Assembly (NCBI RefSeq): GCF_902506095.1
Contig: NZ_LR733293.1
Location: forward strand, 354,416 to 418,415
Length of the DNA stretch: 64,000 bases
Direction of reading: 5' to 3'
Source: Arthrobacter sp. 9AX
GTDB taxonomy: Bacteria; Actinomycetota; Actinomycetes; Actinomycetales; Micrococcaceae
Made by a program: the position numbers and the translations under genes. Of the stretch, positions 42,759 through 50,472 are shown piece by piece (the stretch's first letter is position 1; each line of letters starts with the position of its first letter). The notes beneath the pieces are model-generated. The model saw only the letters and a list, made by a program, of their open reading frames with translations, was not told the origin of the DNA and searched no databases.

Positions 42759-43550
42759 TCACCTGTCCAGTACGGCTTTGAGGAACTGCCGGGTGCGGTC
42801 ATTCTGCGGATCCGACATCACCTGCTTGCTCGGTCCGATCTCCAGCACGCCCCCGTTGCCCATCACCATGATGCGGTCCGAGACGTCGCGTGCGAAGTGC
42901 ATTTCATGGGTGACCACGAGCATGGTCATGCCCTCGTCGGCGAGGTCGCGCATCACGGCGAGGACCTCGAGGCCGATTTCAGGGTCGAGGGCTGACGTCG
43001 GCTCGTCGAAAAGCATGACCTTGGGCGACAGTGCCAGGGCCCGCGCAATGGCGATGCGCTGCTGCTGGCCGCCTGAGAGCCGGGCGGGATACGCGTTGGC
43101 CTTGTCGGGAAGTCCAACGTGCTTGAGCAGCCTGTTGGCGGTCTCCTGTGCTTGCTCCTTGCTCGCACCGAGCACTTTCCTCTGCGGCAGGGTGATGTTC
43201 TCCATGACGGTCAGGTGGGGAAACAGGTTGAAGCTCTGGAAGACCATCCCGGTGACGCGCCGGAGGTGGTCCAGGCTCGCCTTGTCCGGCAGCTTCCCGC
43301 CGGCAACAACTTTCGCCCCGCCGATTTCGATGATGCCTTCCGTTGGTGTCTCCAAGTAGTTGAGGCAGCGCAGGAACGTGCTCTTACCCGCTCCCGACGG
43401 CCCGATAACCGACACCACCTCGCCCTCGCTCATCACCAGATTCACATCCGACAGGACGCGGGCCGCTCCGTAACTCTTGCCGAGGCCGGAAACCACAACT
43501 TCGCCCGAGAGCGCGATGGAGGGAGTCTTAGTGCCAAAACTGAAGCTCAT
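42759..43550 (-). CDS. Polar amino-acid ABC transporter ATP-binding protein
   Basis: Cytoplasmic ATPase of 263 aa, GlnQ/HisP type. Walker A is GPSGAGKST, the Q-loop is in VFQSFNLFPH, the signature is LSGGQQQR, Walker B is VMLFDEPTSALD and the switch His is in VTHEMHFA. It is the first gene of the operon that runs down to the amine oxidase. A 14-bp palindromic site shared with the second oxidase operon lies 163 bases upstream, so the GntR regulator at 43868-44548 probably controls it. Confidence 0.92.
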   Translation of the reverse strand: MSFSFGTKTPSIALSGEVVVSGLGKSYGAARVLSDVNLVMSEGEVVSVIGPSGAGKSTFLRCLNYLETPTEGIIEIGGAKVVAGGKLPDKASLDHLRRVTGMVFQSFNLFPHLTVMENITLPQRKVLGASKEQAQETANRLLKHVGLPDKANAYPARLSGGQQQRIAIARALALSPKVMLFDEPTSALDPEIGLEVLAVMRDLADEGMTMLVVTHEMHFARDVSDRIMVMGNGGVLEIGPSKQVMSDPQNDRTRQFLKAVLDR

Positions 43551-43867
43551 TTTTGGTTCCTTTGGATAAATGAGGCAGATAACCCTGAGATTGGGCCCGC
43601 CGGCGGTTTCGTGCCTGGGGGCTGAAGACTTGCTCAGAGTTGAAACAGGCTGTGGCTTGCGTCACCGCATGTGCTGCACATCACCCTAGACAGTCACACG
43701 AGACCTTGTCTAGATCTGTGATCACAAATCACAGAATATTTTTTGGCGCAATGAGGGCACGGGGAAGCAACGTTGTGGGGTGCTGTTGAGGACGGCGGGG
43801 ATGAAGAGGGGAAGGCCCAGCTCAGGGCCCGTGTTCCCGACTGGCCAGTTGCGGGTTGATGGGCCGC
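43551..43867. other. Control region of the ABC/amine-oxidase operon
   Basis: No gene is supported in these 317 bases. The part near gntR holds the operators at 43686-43735; the rest, nearer to the ATPase gene, is the untranslated leader and shows no further clear element. Confidence 0.6.
43686..43735. promoter_or_regulatory. GntR-type operator cluster before the ABC operon
   Basis: TGTGATCACA (43717-43726) is a perfect palindrome inside GATCTGTGATCACA (43713-43726), a 14-mer repeated exactly at 44641-44654. TCTGTGAT and ATCACAGA (43715-43735) make a second overlapping dyad. CTAGACA (43686-43692) and TGTCTAG (43707-43713) form a further inverted repeat. Confidence 0.7.
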
Positions 43868-44548
43868 TTAGGGCGCGCCCTGTTCGGCGAGCCGGCTCTT
43901 GATCCGCTCGCTCGCATCAAGGAGGGAAGCCTCGTTCACGGCTGCGGCGGCTGCGGGGTCGCCGTTCCGGGCCGCGGTCACCAGATCCTGCTGGTACCGC
44001 CACAAGGAATCGTCATTTTCCGCATCGAGGGACCCCTGGGCGCCAACAATCTTGTAAGCGCGGCATTGCTGCCAGAGTGCCCTGATCATCTGGAGCAGGA
44101 CCGGGTTGCCGGCGGCCTCGTAAAGGATGGCCAGCATGGCTTCGTCGTGATCCAGCAGGGCAATGACCTGGCGTTCATCAATGGCCTTGCGCATCAATTC
44201 GTACTCGGACTGCATCCGGTCGCAGTCCTGGGGCGTGACGTTTTCGCTGCCCAGCCTCGCCGCTTCGGTTTCCAGGAGGCGGCGGACGTCATAGACGTGG
44301 ATCAGTTCCTCGAAGCTCAGGCTCTTGACCACTGCACCCTTGTGGGGTTGGCGCTCCGCGAGGCCCGTCTCTTCGAGCCTGCGGATCGCCTCCCGCACGG
44401 GCATCACGCTGGTTCCGACCTGCTCGGCGAGGTCCCGCACCTTAAGCCGGGAGCCGGCAGGGAGGTCCCCACTGAGGATCGCGGCGTGAATCACCGCATA
44501 AACCTGGTCCGTCAGCAGGGTGGGTTCAGCGCGCTTGGATATGACCAC
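43868..44548 (-). CDS. GntR-family regulator, FCD subgroup
   Basis: Regulator of 226 aa. The winged helix is at about residues 10-75 (LKVRDLAEQVGTSVMPVREAIRRLEETGLAE). The C-terminal FCD effector domain shows the metal-binding pattern with D and several H residues (LDHDEAMLAILYEAAGNP). The GTG start follows TATATT by six bases, so the message is probably leaderless. Both neighbouring operons, one on each side, carry the same 14-bp operator, which makes this gene the natural regulator of both. Confidence 0.85.
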   Translation of the reverse strand: MVISKRAEPTLLTDQVYAVIHAAILSGDLPAGSRLKVRDLAEQVGTSVMPVREAIRRLEETGLAERQPHKGAVVKSLSFEELIHVYDVRRLLETEAARLGSENVTPQDCDRMQSEYELMRKAIDERQVIALLDHDEAMLAILYEAAGNPVLLQMIRALWQQCRAYKIVGAQGSLDAENDDSLWRYQQDLVTAARNGDPAAAAAVNEASLLDASERIKSRLAEQGAP

Positions 44549-44554
44549 GAGTCA

Positions 44555-44560
44555 AATATA
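44555..44560 (-). promoter_or_regulatory. -10 box of leaderless gntR transcript
   Basis: On the minus strand TATATT, six bases, then the GTG at 44548. No Shine-Dalgarno. Confidence 0.55.
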
Positions 44561-44634
44561 CGGCCGGGAGGACCGCGCCCATTCGCCGAGGGCAGTAACG
44601 CTTCCGGGGAAGGAAGAAATTTCCGGAAAAGGGG

Positions 44635-44663
44635 TTGTGTGATCTGTGATCACATTTTAGGGT
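44635..44663 (+). promoter_or_regulatory. Promoter with GntR-type operator in its spacer
   Basis: TTGTGT (44635-44640), 17 bases, TAGGGT (44658-44663). The spacer holds GATCTGTGATCACA (44641-44654), identical to the site before the ABC operon, with an extra TGTGATC half-site overlapping at 44638-44644. Repression is the expected mode. Confidence 0.75.
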
Positions 44664-44877
44664 GGTTTGTGTCACACCGACGCAAGCGGATCTTTCCAGC
44701 CTGGCCCCCGGGGCAGGGCGCCCGGTGGAGCGGCAACGCCCGACGGCGGCGCGGCCGCGCAGGCGGGCACGTCCAGGAAGCACGCGTCAGTTCAGCCCCA
44801 TGAACTTCCGGGGGACCGCCCCCGTGGTGGCGCCTTCGACACCAAGAGACAAGCAACAACAGCAAGGAATAGAGAAG

Positions 44878-46263
44878 ATGAAAGACGCAGTAATCGTCGG
44901 CGGCGGGCTCGCCGGACTTTCGGCAGCCTGGCGGCTTCGGCACTGGGACACGGTTGTCCTGGAGTCCGGCGACCGCGTGGGTGGACGGATTCGCTCGGAA
45001 CGCCGCGGCGATTACTGGCTGAACTGGGGCGGGCACGTCTTCGCCGGTGCCGGATCCTCCACGGATGCTTTGCTCAATGAGGTGGGCGTCATGGCGGTCC
45101 AGATCCCGGGCTCCCTGCAGGGCCTGTCCATGAACGGCAAGTTCATCAAGAAGGGGCACATCGCCACATATCCGTTCCGTATTCCGATGTCCCTGGCCTC
45201 CCGTGTGGACACCCTTCGTGCCGGCATGAAAGTGGTGAGCGGGGTGGCCAAGTACACCGGCGTGGTACGCAAGCGCGTAGGGGAGTCCGGTGCCATGCGG
45301 CAGCAGCGCATCTATGACTTTGCTAATGACACCTCCTTCCAGGACTTCATCGGGAACCTGTCCGAGGATGCTGCAGCGCTGTTCAAAACCACAGTCACCC
45401 GGTCCGCCGGCGACATGGACGAGATCTCCGCCGGCGCCGGCATCGGCTACTTCAGCCTGGTCCTTGGGTTTGGCCAGGGGCTCAGCCAGGGCATCGTGGG
45501 CGGCCCGTCCACCCTGACCGAATCCATCGCCGCCGCACTGGGCCACCGGATCCAACTCGGTGCCACCGTCCACGAAGTGGTGCACAAGAAGGATTCCGTG
45601 GTGGTCCGCTACCGCCAAAACGGAGCGGAACACGAAGTGGAGGCCCGCACGGTGGTCCTGGCTACCACCGCAGACGTGTCGCACAAGATCGGCGTGGACC
45701 TTCCCGGGGACCTGCGCGGGGCACTGAGCCAGATCAAGTACGGCCCGCACGTCAGCACCGCATTCCTGACCAACGAGACCACAGGCCGTCCCTGGGATGA
45801 CATCTACGCGATCGCTGCCCCCAAGCGCTCGTTCGCGATCGCCCTGAACCAGGCAAGCATTGTCCGCGGCACCGAGTCCGTGCGCAAGCCCGGCGGCAGC
45901 TTCATGACCTTCTCCCCGGCCAGCCTGGGCCGTGCCCTGCTGGAGAAGAGCGAGGAGGAAGTCATCAAAACGCACCTCACCGACCTCGGCCAGGTCCTCG
46001 GCCACGGCTTCGCGGACAGCGTCGTTGAGGCCAAGGTGGACCGCTGGAAGAACGCATCGCCTTACTGCTTCCCGGGCCGGGCCAAGATCCAGTCCACCCT
46101 GATGCGTGGAACTGACCGCGTCTTCCTGGCCGGCGACTACATGGGAACCCTGTACACGGAAAGCTCCATCACCACCGGGTTTTCCGCAGCCCAGGAGGCC
46201 GCCAGCGTACTGGCCACCCACCGCCAGGCACCGCCCCACGCCGGCTTGTCCGTCGTCGCCTGA
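44878..46263 (+). CDS. FAD-dependent amine oxidase / protoporphyrinogen-oxidase-like
   Basis: Flavoprotein of 461 aa. The Rossmann FAD motif [22 protein letters not shown] begins at residue 3, followed by GDRVGGRIRSERR. The C-terminal FAD contact is RVFLAGDYMGTLYTESSITTGFSAAQEAA. It resembles monoamine oxidases and HemY-type oxidases; haem biosynthesis is unlikely because no haem gene is near and catabolic genes follow. The ATG at 44878 has AGGAATAGAG upstream. It heads an operon with a DapA-like enzyme, an AGCS symporter and an aldehyde dehydrogenase under the GntR-type operator. Confidence 0.8.
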   Translation: MKDAVIVGGGLAGLSAAWRLRHWDTVVLESGDRVGGRIRSERRGDYWLNWGGHVFAGAGSSTDALLNEVGVMAVQIPGSLQGLSMNGKFIKKGHIATYPFRIPMSLASRVDTLRAGMKVVSGVAKYTGVVRKRVGESGAMRQQRIYDFANDTSFQDFIGNLSEDAAALFKTTVTRSAGDMDEISAGAGIGYFSLVLGFGQGLSQGIVGGPSTLTESIAAALGHRIQLGATVHEVVHKKDSVVVRYRQNGAEHEVEARTVVLATTADVSHKIGVDLPGDLRGALSQIKYGPHVSTAFLTNETTGRPWDDIYAIAAPKRSFAIALNQASIVRGTESVRKPGGSFMTFSPASLGRALLEKSEEEVIKTHLTDLGQVLGHGFADSVVEAKVDRWKNASPYCFPGRAKIQSTLMRGTDRVFLAGDYMGTLYTESSITTGFSAAQEAASVLATHRQAPPHAGLSVVA

Positions 46264-46323
46264 CCCCACCTGACCCCACCTGACCGACCGTCCCCACGTA
46301 CTCACAGCCCCACGTACCCACAG
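46261..46323 (+). repeat. Two adjacent short tandem duplications
   Basis: TGACCCCACC occurs twice (46261-46280); the first copy contains the oxidase stop. CCCCACGTACTCACAG and CCCCACGTACCCACAG (46292-46323) are 16-bp tandem copies with one mismatch, placed just before the AGAGGA Shine-Dalgarno of the next gene. Confidence 0.8.
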
Positions 46324-46337
46324 CAGAGGAATCTTTC

Positions 46338-47231
46338 ATGGCCAACAACCTGCGCGGTGTCCTCACCGCACTGTCCACCCCCTTCAACCAGGACGAGACG
46401 ATCGACGTCGACACCCTGCGCAAGATCGTGGACCGCTCCATTGACGCCGGCGTCGACGGCGTCGTCGCCGCGGGTTCCACCGGCGAGGTGGGAGCACTGT
46501 CCTCGGAGGAGCGGCTGCTCCTCATCGAAACCGTCATCAAGCAGGCCAACGGCCGCGTGCCGGTCATCGCCAACACCGGCGCCACCTCCACGGCCGAAGC
46601 CATCCGGCTGTCACAGGCCGCCGAGAAGCTGGGCGCGGACGTGCTCATGCTGATCACCCCCTACTACGAGCCGCTGTCGCTGGAAGAAACGGTCACGTAC
46701 ATCAAGGACGTAGCCCGGTCCGTGAAGATCCCGGTGATGCTCTACAACATCCCGGCCGTCACGGGCGTCAACCTGGACCCGGCAACCGTCCGTGCCCTGG
46801 CTGAAGAAGTGGAGAACATCCGCTACATCAAGGACTCCAGCGCCAACTGGGAGCAGGCACTCCAGCTGATCCACCACCACCCCGACGTCATCGGCACCTT
46901 CATCGGCTGGGACGTCTACCTCTACAGCGCTCTCGTCGAGGGAGCCGCCGGCGTCATGGCGGGCACGGCCAACGTGGTCCCCAACGAGATTGTCGCGGTG
47001 AGCCGCCGAATCGCCGAAGGTGACCTCTCCGGTGCTCTGGAGCAGTGGAAGAAGGTCTACCCCGTCATCGACGCCCTGCTCTCGGTGCCGTTCATCCCGG
47101 CCGTCAAGGCCGGCCTCACCCTGCTGGGCCTGCCGGCCGGCTCGCCCAAGCGCCCCACAGCTGACCTCGATGCCGCAGATCAGGAGCGCATAAAGCGCGC
47201 CCTGTCCGCCCTGTACCAGACTGTCGGATAA
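46338..47231 (+). CDS. DapA-like lyase/dehydratase (DHDPS/NAL family)
   Basis: Class I aldolase-fold enzyme of 297 aa. The Schiff-base lysine is in IRYIKDSSANW near residue 163, the catalytic tyrosine in MLYNIPAVTGVN, and the substrate loop reads VAAGSTGEVGALSSEER. Lysine biosynthesis is unlikely in this setting. Relatives paired with an aldehyde dehydrogenase include keto-deoxyglucarate dehydratase and pyrroline-hydroxycarboxylate deaminase of the hydroxyproline pathway. Either chemistry, or a new one, could follow the upstream oxidase. Three bases separate it from the symporter gene. Confidence 0.85.
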   Translation: MANNLRGVLTALSTPFNQDETIDVDTLRKIVDRSIDAGVDGVVAAGSTGEVGALSSEERLLLIETVIKQANGRVPVIANTGATSTAEAIRLSQAAEKLGADVLMLITPYYEPLSLEETVTYIKDVARSVKIPVMLYNIPAVTGVNLDPATVRALAEEVENIRYIKDSSANWEQALQLIHHHPDVIGTFIGWDVYLYSALVEGAAGVMAGTANVVPNEIVAVSRRIAEGDLSGALEQWKKVYPVIDALLSVPFIPAVKAGLTLLGLPAGSPKRPTADLDAADQERIKRALSALYQTVG

Positions 47232-47234
47232 CCC

Positions 47235-48764
47235 ATGGGCAGCGATTTCGAAGCATTTCTTTCCAGCGTTTCCGATGCCATCTGGGCGCCCATGGCCTAC
47301 GTGGTCCTGGGCCTCGGTGTCATCTACTCCGTGGCTACCAAGGGGGTGCAGTTCCGCCGGATTCCGGACATGCTCCGCCAGCTGAAGGACAGCGAAGGCG
47401 GGGAAGGTGGCCTTTCCTCCTTCCAGGCCCTCGTGCTGGCACTGGCCAGCCGGGTTGGCGTGGGCAGCATCGCCGGTGTGGCCACCGCCGTGGGGGCCGG
47501 CGGTCCGGGAGCCCTGGTCTGGATGGCCATCACCGGCCTGGTGGGCTGCACGGTGGGCTACGCCGAGGCAACGCTGTCCCAGACCTTCAAGCGCCAGGTC
47601 CAGGATGAGGACCGCCGCGACGCCAACGAGGACATCGGCGGTATGCCCTACTACATCAAGTACGGCCTGAAACTTCCCAAAGTCGGAGCGCTCGTCGCGG
47701 TGCTCGGCGTCGTCGGCTACGGCTTCATCTTCCCCGGACTCCAGGTCAACACGATCGCGGCCAGCGCCAAGCTCGCTTTCGGCCTGGACAGCTGGATCCC
47801 GGCCATCCTGGTCACGGTCCTGATCGCCCTGGTCATCTTCGGCGGCACCACCCGCCTGGTCAAAGTAACCCAGGCCCTCGTTCCCGTCCTGGCCATCGGC
47901 TACCTGCTCCTGGCACTGGCCGTCATCGGCATCAACATCGGCAGCGTCCCCGCCGCCGTGGCACTGATCTTCCAGTCCGCCATTGGCATGCACCCGGTCC
48001 TTGGCGGCATCGCCGGTGCAGCCGTCGCGTGGGGTGTGCGCCGTGCGGTGTTTGCATCATCCAACGGCTTGGGCGAGGCCACCTTCGCCGCAGCCGCGGC
48101 CCGCACCTCCCACCCGGGCAAGCAAGGCCTGGTCCAGACCTTCAGCATTTACATCGATGTGCTGCTGATCTGCATGGCCACCGGGCTCATGATGGTGGTC
48201 TCCGGCAAGTACAACGTTTCGGACGGGTCCGGCGGCTACCTCGTCAACAACCTTCCGGGCGTCCCGGTCGGCGCCAACTGGGCACAGGAAGCCATCGACA
48301 CCCTCGTTCCCGGCTGGGGCGCCGGGTTCGTCGCCGTCGCCGTGCTCCTCTTCGGTTTTACTTGCCTGCTGGCCTACTTCTACGTGGCCAACTCCAACCT
48401 CCTCTACCTGCTGGACGGACGGCCCGGACACGGCTGGAAAACGGTCCTCAAGCTCGGCACCATGGCCATCGTGTTCTTCGGATCCATCGTCAACGCCCAG
48501 TTGATGTGGGCCGCCGGCGACATCGGGCTGGGCCTGATCGCCTGGGTCAACCTCATCTGCCTCGTCTTCCTGTTCCCGTTGGTCCGCAAGATCTACCGCG
48601 ACTACGAACGGCAGCGGAAACTCGGGCTGGACCCCACCTTCGACCCCGAGGCCCTGGGCATCGAAGGAGCCGACTTCTGGGAGAAACCGGTCCCCGTCGA
48701 ACACCACCACCATCACCTCCTTCACACCAGCCACCCCTCTGAAAGGACACCGGGCAAACCATGA
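47235..48764 (+). CDS. AGCS-family sodium:amino-acid (alanine/glycine) symporter
   Basis: Membrane transporter of 509 aa with about 11 helices. The family signatures are SSFQALVLALASRVGVGSIAGVATAVGAGGPGALVWM and, later, GMHPVLGGIAGAAVAWGVRRAVFASSNGLGEATFAAAAA. It probably imports the amino acid or amine degraded by the operon. The C-terminal tail contains a natural run of five histidines (EHHHHHLLH), unusual and possibly metal-binding. The stop overlaps the aldehyde dehydrogenase start by four bases. Confidence 0.88.
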   Translation: MGSDFEAFLSSVSDAIWAPMAYVVLGLGVIYSVATKGVQFRRIPDMLRQLKDSEGGEGGLSSFQALVLALASRVGVGSIAGVATAVGAGGPGALVWMAITGLVGCTVGYAEATLSQTFKRQVQDEDRRDANEDIGGMPYYIKYGLKLPKVGALVAVLGVVGYGFIFPGLQVNTIAASAKLAFGLDSWIPAILVTVLIALVIFGGTTRLVKVTQALVPVLAIGYLLLALAVIGINIGSVPAAVALIFQSAIGMHPVLGGIAGAAVAWGVRRAVFASSNGLGEATFAAAAARTSHPGKQGLVQTFSIYIDVLLICMATGLMMVVSGKYNVSDGSGGYLVNNLPGVPVGANWAQEAIDTLVPGWGAGFVAVAVLLFGFTCLLAYFYVANSNLLYLLDGRPGHGWKTVLKLGTMAIVFFGSIVNAQLMWAAGDIGLGLIAWVNLICLVFLFPLVRKIYRDYERQRKLGLDPTFDPEALGIEGADFWEKPVPVEHHHHHLLHTSHPSERTPGKP

Positions 48765-50251
48765 CAACCGCAGAGAAGACCCTGTTCACCGTCCGCCGGG
48801 CGGACACCGCCCCAGCACCCTCGCTTCCTCCCTTCGGCCAGTTCATCGGCGGGGAATTCGTAGCGTCCACTTCGTCGTCGACCGTCGATATCGTCAACCC
48901 GGCCACGGAGGAAGTCCTGACGCAGGTCCCCGCCGGTTCGGTTGAAGACGTGGACGCGGCCGTTGCTGCGGCCGTCGCCGCCAAGGAGGCCTGGGCAGCG
49001 AAGACGCCGAAGGACCGTGCCGCAGTGCTGCTGCGCATCGCGGACATCGTCGAGGCGAACCGGGACGTGTTCGAAACCCTGGAAGCCGCCAACACGGGCA
49101 AACCGGCAGCGGTGGCCGAAGACGACATCTCCAGCACCATCGACACCTTCCGGTTCTCCGCCGGCGCGGCCCGCGCCTACAGCACCCTCGGCGCGGACGA
49201 CTACGCCGAAAACCACACCTCGGTGATCCACCGCGAGCCCGTTGGCGTGGTCGGTGTCATCACGCCGTGGAACTACCCGCTGCTGATGGCCGCCTGGAAG
49301 ATCGCCCCGGTCCTGGGCGCTGGGAACACCCTGGTCCTCAAGCCTTCGGAGCAGACGCCGCTCACCACCCTGAAGCTGGCCGAACTCATCGCCGGCGAGG
49401 TTCCGGCCGGCGTCGTCAACATCGTTACCGGCCCGGGACGGGTGGTGGGGAACAGGCTCTCGGAACACCCTGACGTGGATCTGGTGGCCATCACCGGGAG
49501 CGTGGGCAGCGGCCAGAAAGTCGCCGCCAGCGCAGCCGCGTCCGTCAAGCGGGTCCACCTTGAGCTCGGCGGCAAGGCGCCGGTGGTCATCTTTGCCGAC
49601 GCCGACCTCGAGGCCGCTGCCAAGGGCGTCCGCAGTGCCGGGTTCTGGAACGGTGGCCAGGAATGCGGAGCAGCATGCCGTGTCCTGGTCCACGAATCGG
49701 TGGCTGAAGAGTTCACGGAGCTGCTGGTCCGGGAGATCAACGAAATCTCCGTGGGCACTCCCGGTGCCGGCGACGTCGAGATCGGCTCCATGATCTCCAA
49801 AGCCCACTACGAGCGCGTCCTCGCCGCACTCGACGACGTCCGCAAGGACGGGCTGACGATCGCCGTCGGCGGCCACGCCATCGAAGGGCCCGGCTACTTC
49901 ATCGAACCCACCGTTGTCACCAACGTCCCCGCCGGAGCCCCGATCACCTGCAACGAAATCTTCGGCCCGGTGGTTTCCGTGGAAACCTTCACCACGGATG
50001 AGGAAGCCCTCAGCCGGGCCAACGAAACCATGTACGGGCTGGCAGCCTCGGTATGGACCAAGGATTCCGCCCGCTCGCTCACCGCGCCCCGGCGGCTGGA
50101 CTTCGGCACCGTCTGGGTCAACTCCCACCTGGTCATCGCCACCGAAATGCCGTGGGGCGGCTTCAAGGGATCCGGCTACGGCCGCGACCTCTCCAGCTAC
50201 GCCCTGGACGACTTCTCCCGCACCAAGCACGTGATGTACAACCGCGGCTGA
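48761..50251 (+). CDS. Aldehyde dehydrogenase, aminobutyraldehyde/betaine-aldehyde type
   Basis: NAD(P)-dependent dehydrogenase of 496 aa. The catalytic glutamate is in HLELGGKAPVVIF and the cysteine in NGGQECGAACRVLVHE. The C-terminal half (GPVVSVETFTTDEEALSRAN and MPWGGFKGSGYGRDLSSYALDDFSRTKHVM) is characteristic of gamma-aminobutyraldehyde and betaine-aldehyde dehydrogenases. It overlaps the symporter gene as ATGA and would oxidise the aldehyde formed by the upstream flavin oxidase. A strong hairpin follows, ending the operon. Confidence 0.88.
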   Translation: MTTAEKTLFTVRRADTAPAPSLPPFGQFIGGEFVASTSSSTVDIVNPATEEVLTQVPAGSVEDVDAAVAAAVAAKEAWAAKTPKDRAAVLLRIADIVEANRDVFETLEAANTGKPAAVAEDDISSTIDTFRFSAGAARAYSTLGADDYAENHTSVIHREPVGVVGVITPWNYPLLMAAWKIAPVLGAGNTLVLKPSEQTPLTTLKLAELIAGEVPAGVVNIVTGPGRVVGNRLSEHPDVDLVAITGSVGSGQKVAASAAASVKRVHLELGGKAPVVIFADADLEAAAKGVRSAGFWNGGQECGAACRVLVHESVAEEFTELLVREINEISVGTPGAGDVEIGSMISKAHYERVLAALDDVRKDGLTIAVGGHAIEGPGYFIEPTVVTNVPAGAPITCNEIFGPVVSVETFTTDEEALSRANETMYGLAASVWTKDSARSLTAPRRLDFGTVWVNSHLVIATEMPWGGFKGSGYGRDLSSYALDDFSRTKHVMYNRG

Positions 50252-50270
50252 GCGGTGCCTTCAGGCATCG

Positions 50271-50303
50271 GTGTGCACCCCGGGAATGTATCGGGGTGCA
50301 CAC
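50271..50303 (+). terminator. Terminator hairpin after the aldehyde dehydrogenase operon
   Basis: GTGTGCACCCCG (50271-50282) pairs perfectly with CGGGGTGCACAC (50292-50303) around a nine-base loop. A T-containing but not T-rich stretch follows. Confidence 0.7.
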
Positions 50304-50326
50304 TTCGTCGTTCCGGGGAATTGCCA

Positions 50327-50405
50327 CCCTCCCGCACTTGATGTGCGTTTTCCGATGATCCTCTCTCACCCGATGTCGCATTTTGGGCATCCCTCTCTCA
50401 CCTCC
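50327..50405 (+). repeat. 32-bp-period repeat, locus C (three units)
   Basis: CCCTCCCGCACTTGATG, CCTCTCTCACCCGATG and CCCTCTCTCACCTCC follow one another. The A of the CAC core is at 50336, 50368 and 50400: exact 32-base steps. Units 1 and 2 keep the later GCGTTTT or GCATTTT segment. They run with the upstream aldehyde dehydrogenase gene, just behind its hairpin. Confidence 0.8.
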
Positions 50406-50460
50406 GCTGCAGCGTCGGCAGGCCTGTGGATAACTTCTGCGGCATCCAGCTGTATCGGGG

Positions 50461-50466
50461 CACAAT
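50461..50466 (+). promoter_or_regulatory. -10-like box before the nuclease-fold gene
   Basis: CACAAT lies six bases before the ATG at 50473, the leaderless spacing seen elsewhere here. The match to TANNNT is poorer. Confidence 0.3.
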
Positions 50467-50472
50467 GCCAGC

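Larger units (their letters stand above)
44549..44877. other. Divergent region between gntR and the second oxidase operon
   Basis: 329 bases without an established gene. It holds the leaderless gntR start, a TTTCCGGAAA palindrome (44620-44629), the operator/promoter at 44635-44663 and a leader of about 200 bases. An in-frame ATG at 44800 could extend the oxidase by 26 Gln-rich residues but does not fit the FAD fold. Confidence 0.6.

Noticed and set aside
43717..43726. CRP/GlxR binding site.
   Set aside because: GlxR sites have the form TGTGA-N6-TCACA. Here TGTGATCACA has no gap, and an identical copy flanks the other side of a GntR gene, so a GntR site is more likely.
44800..44877. Upstream start or leader peptide for the second flavin oxidase.
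   Set aside because: The ATG at 44800 is in frame but adds a Gln-rich stretch before the FAD fold and has no clear Shine-Dalgarno. The ATG at 44878 fits the family.
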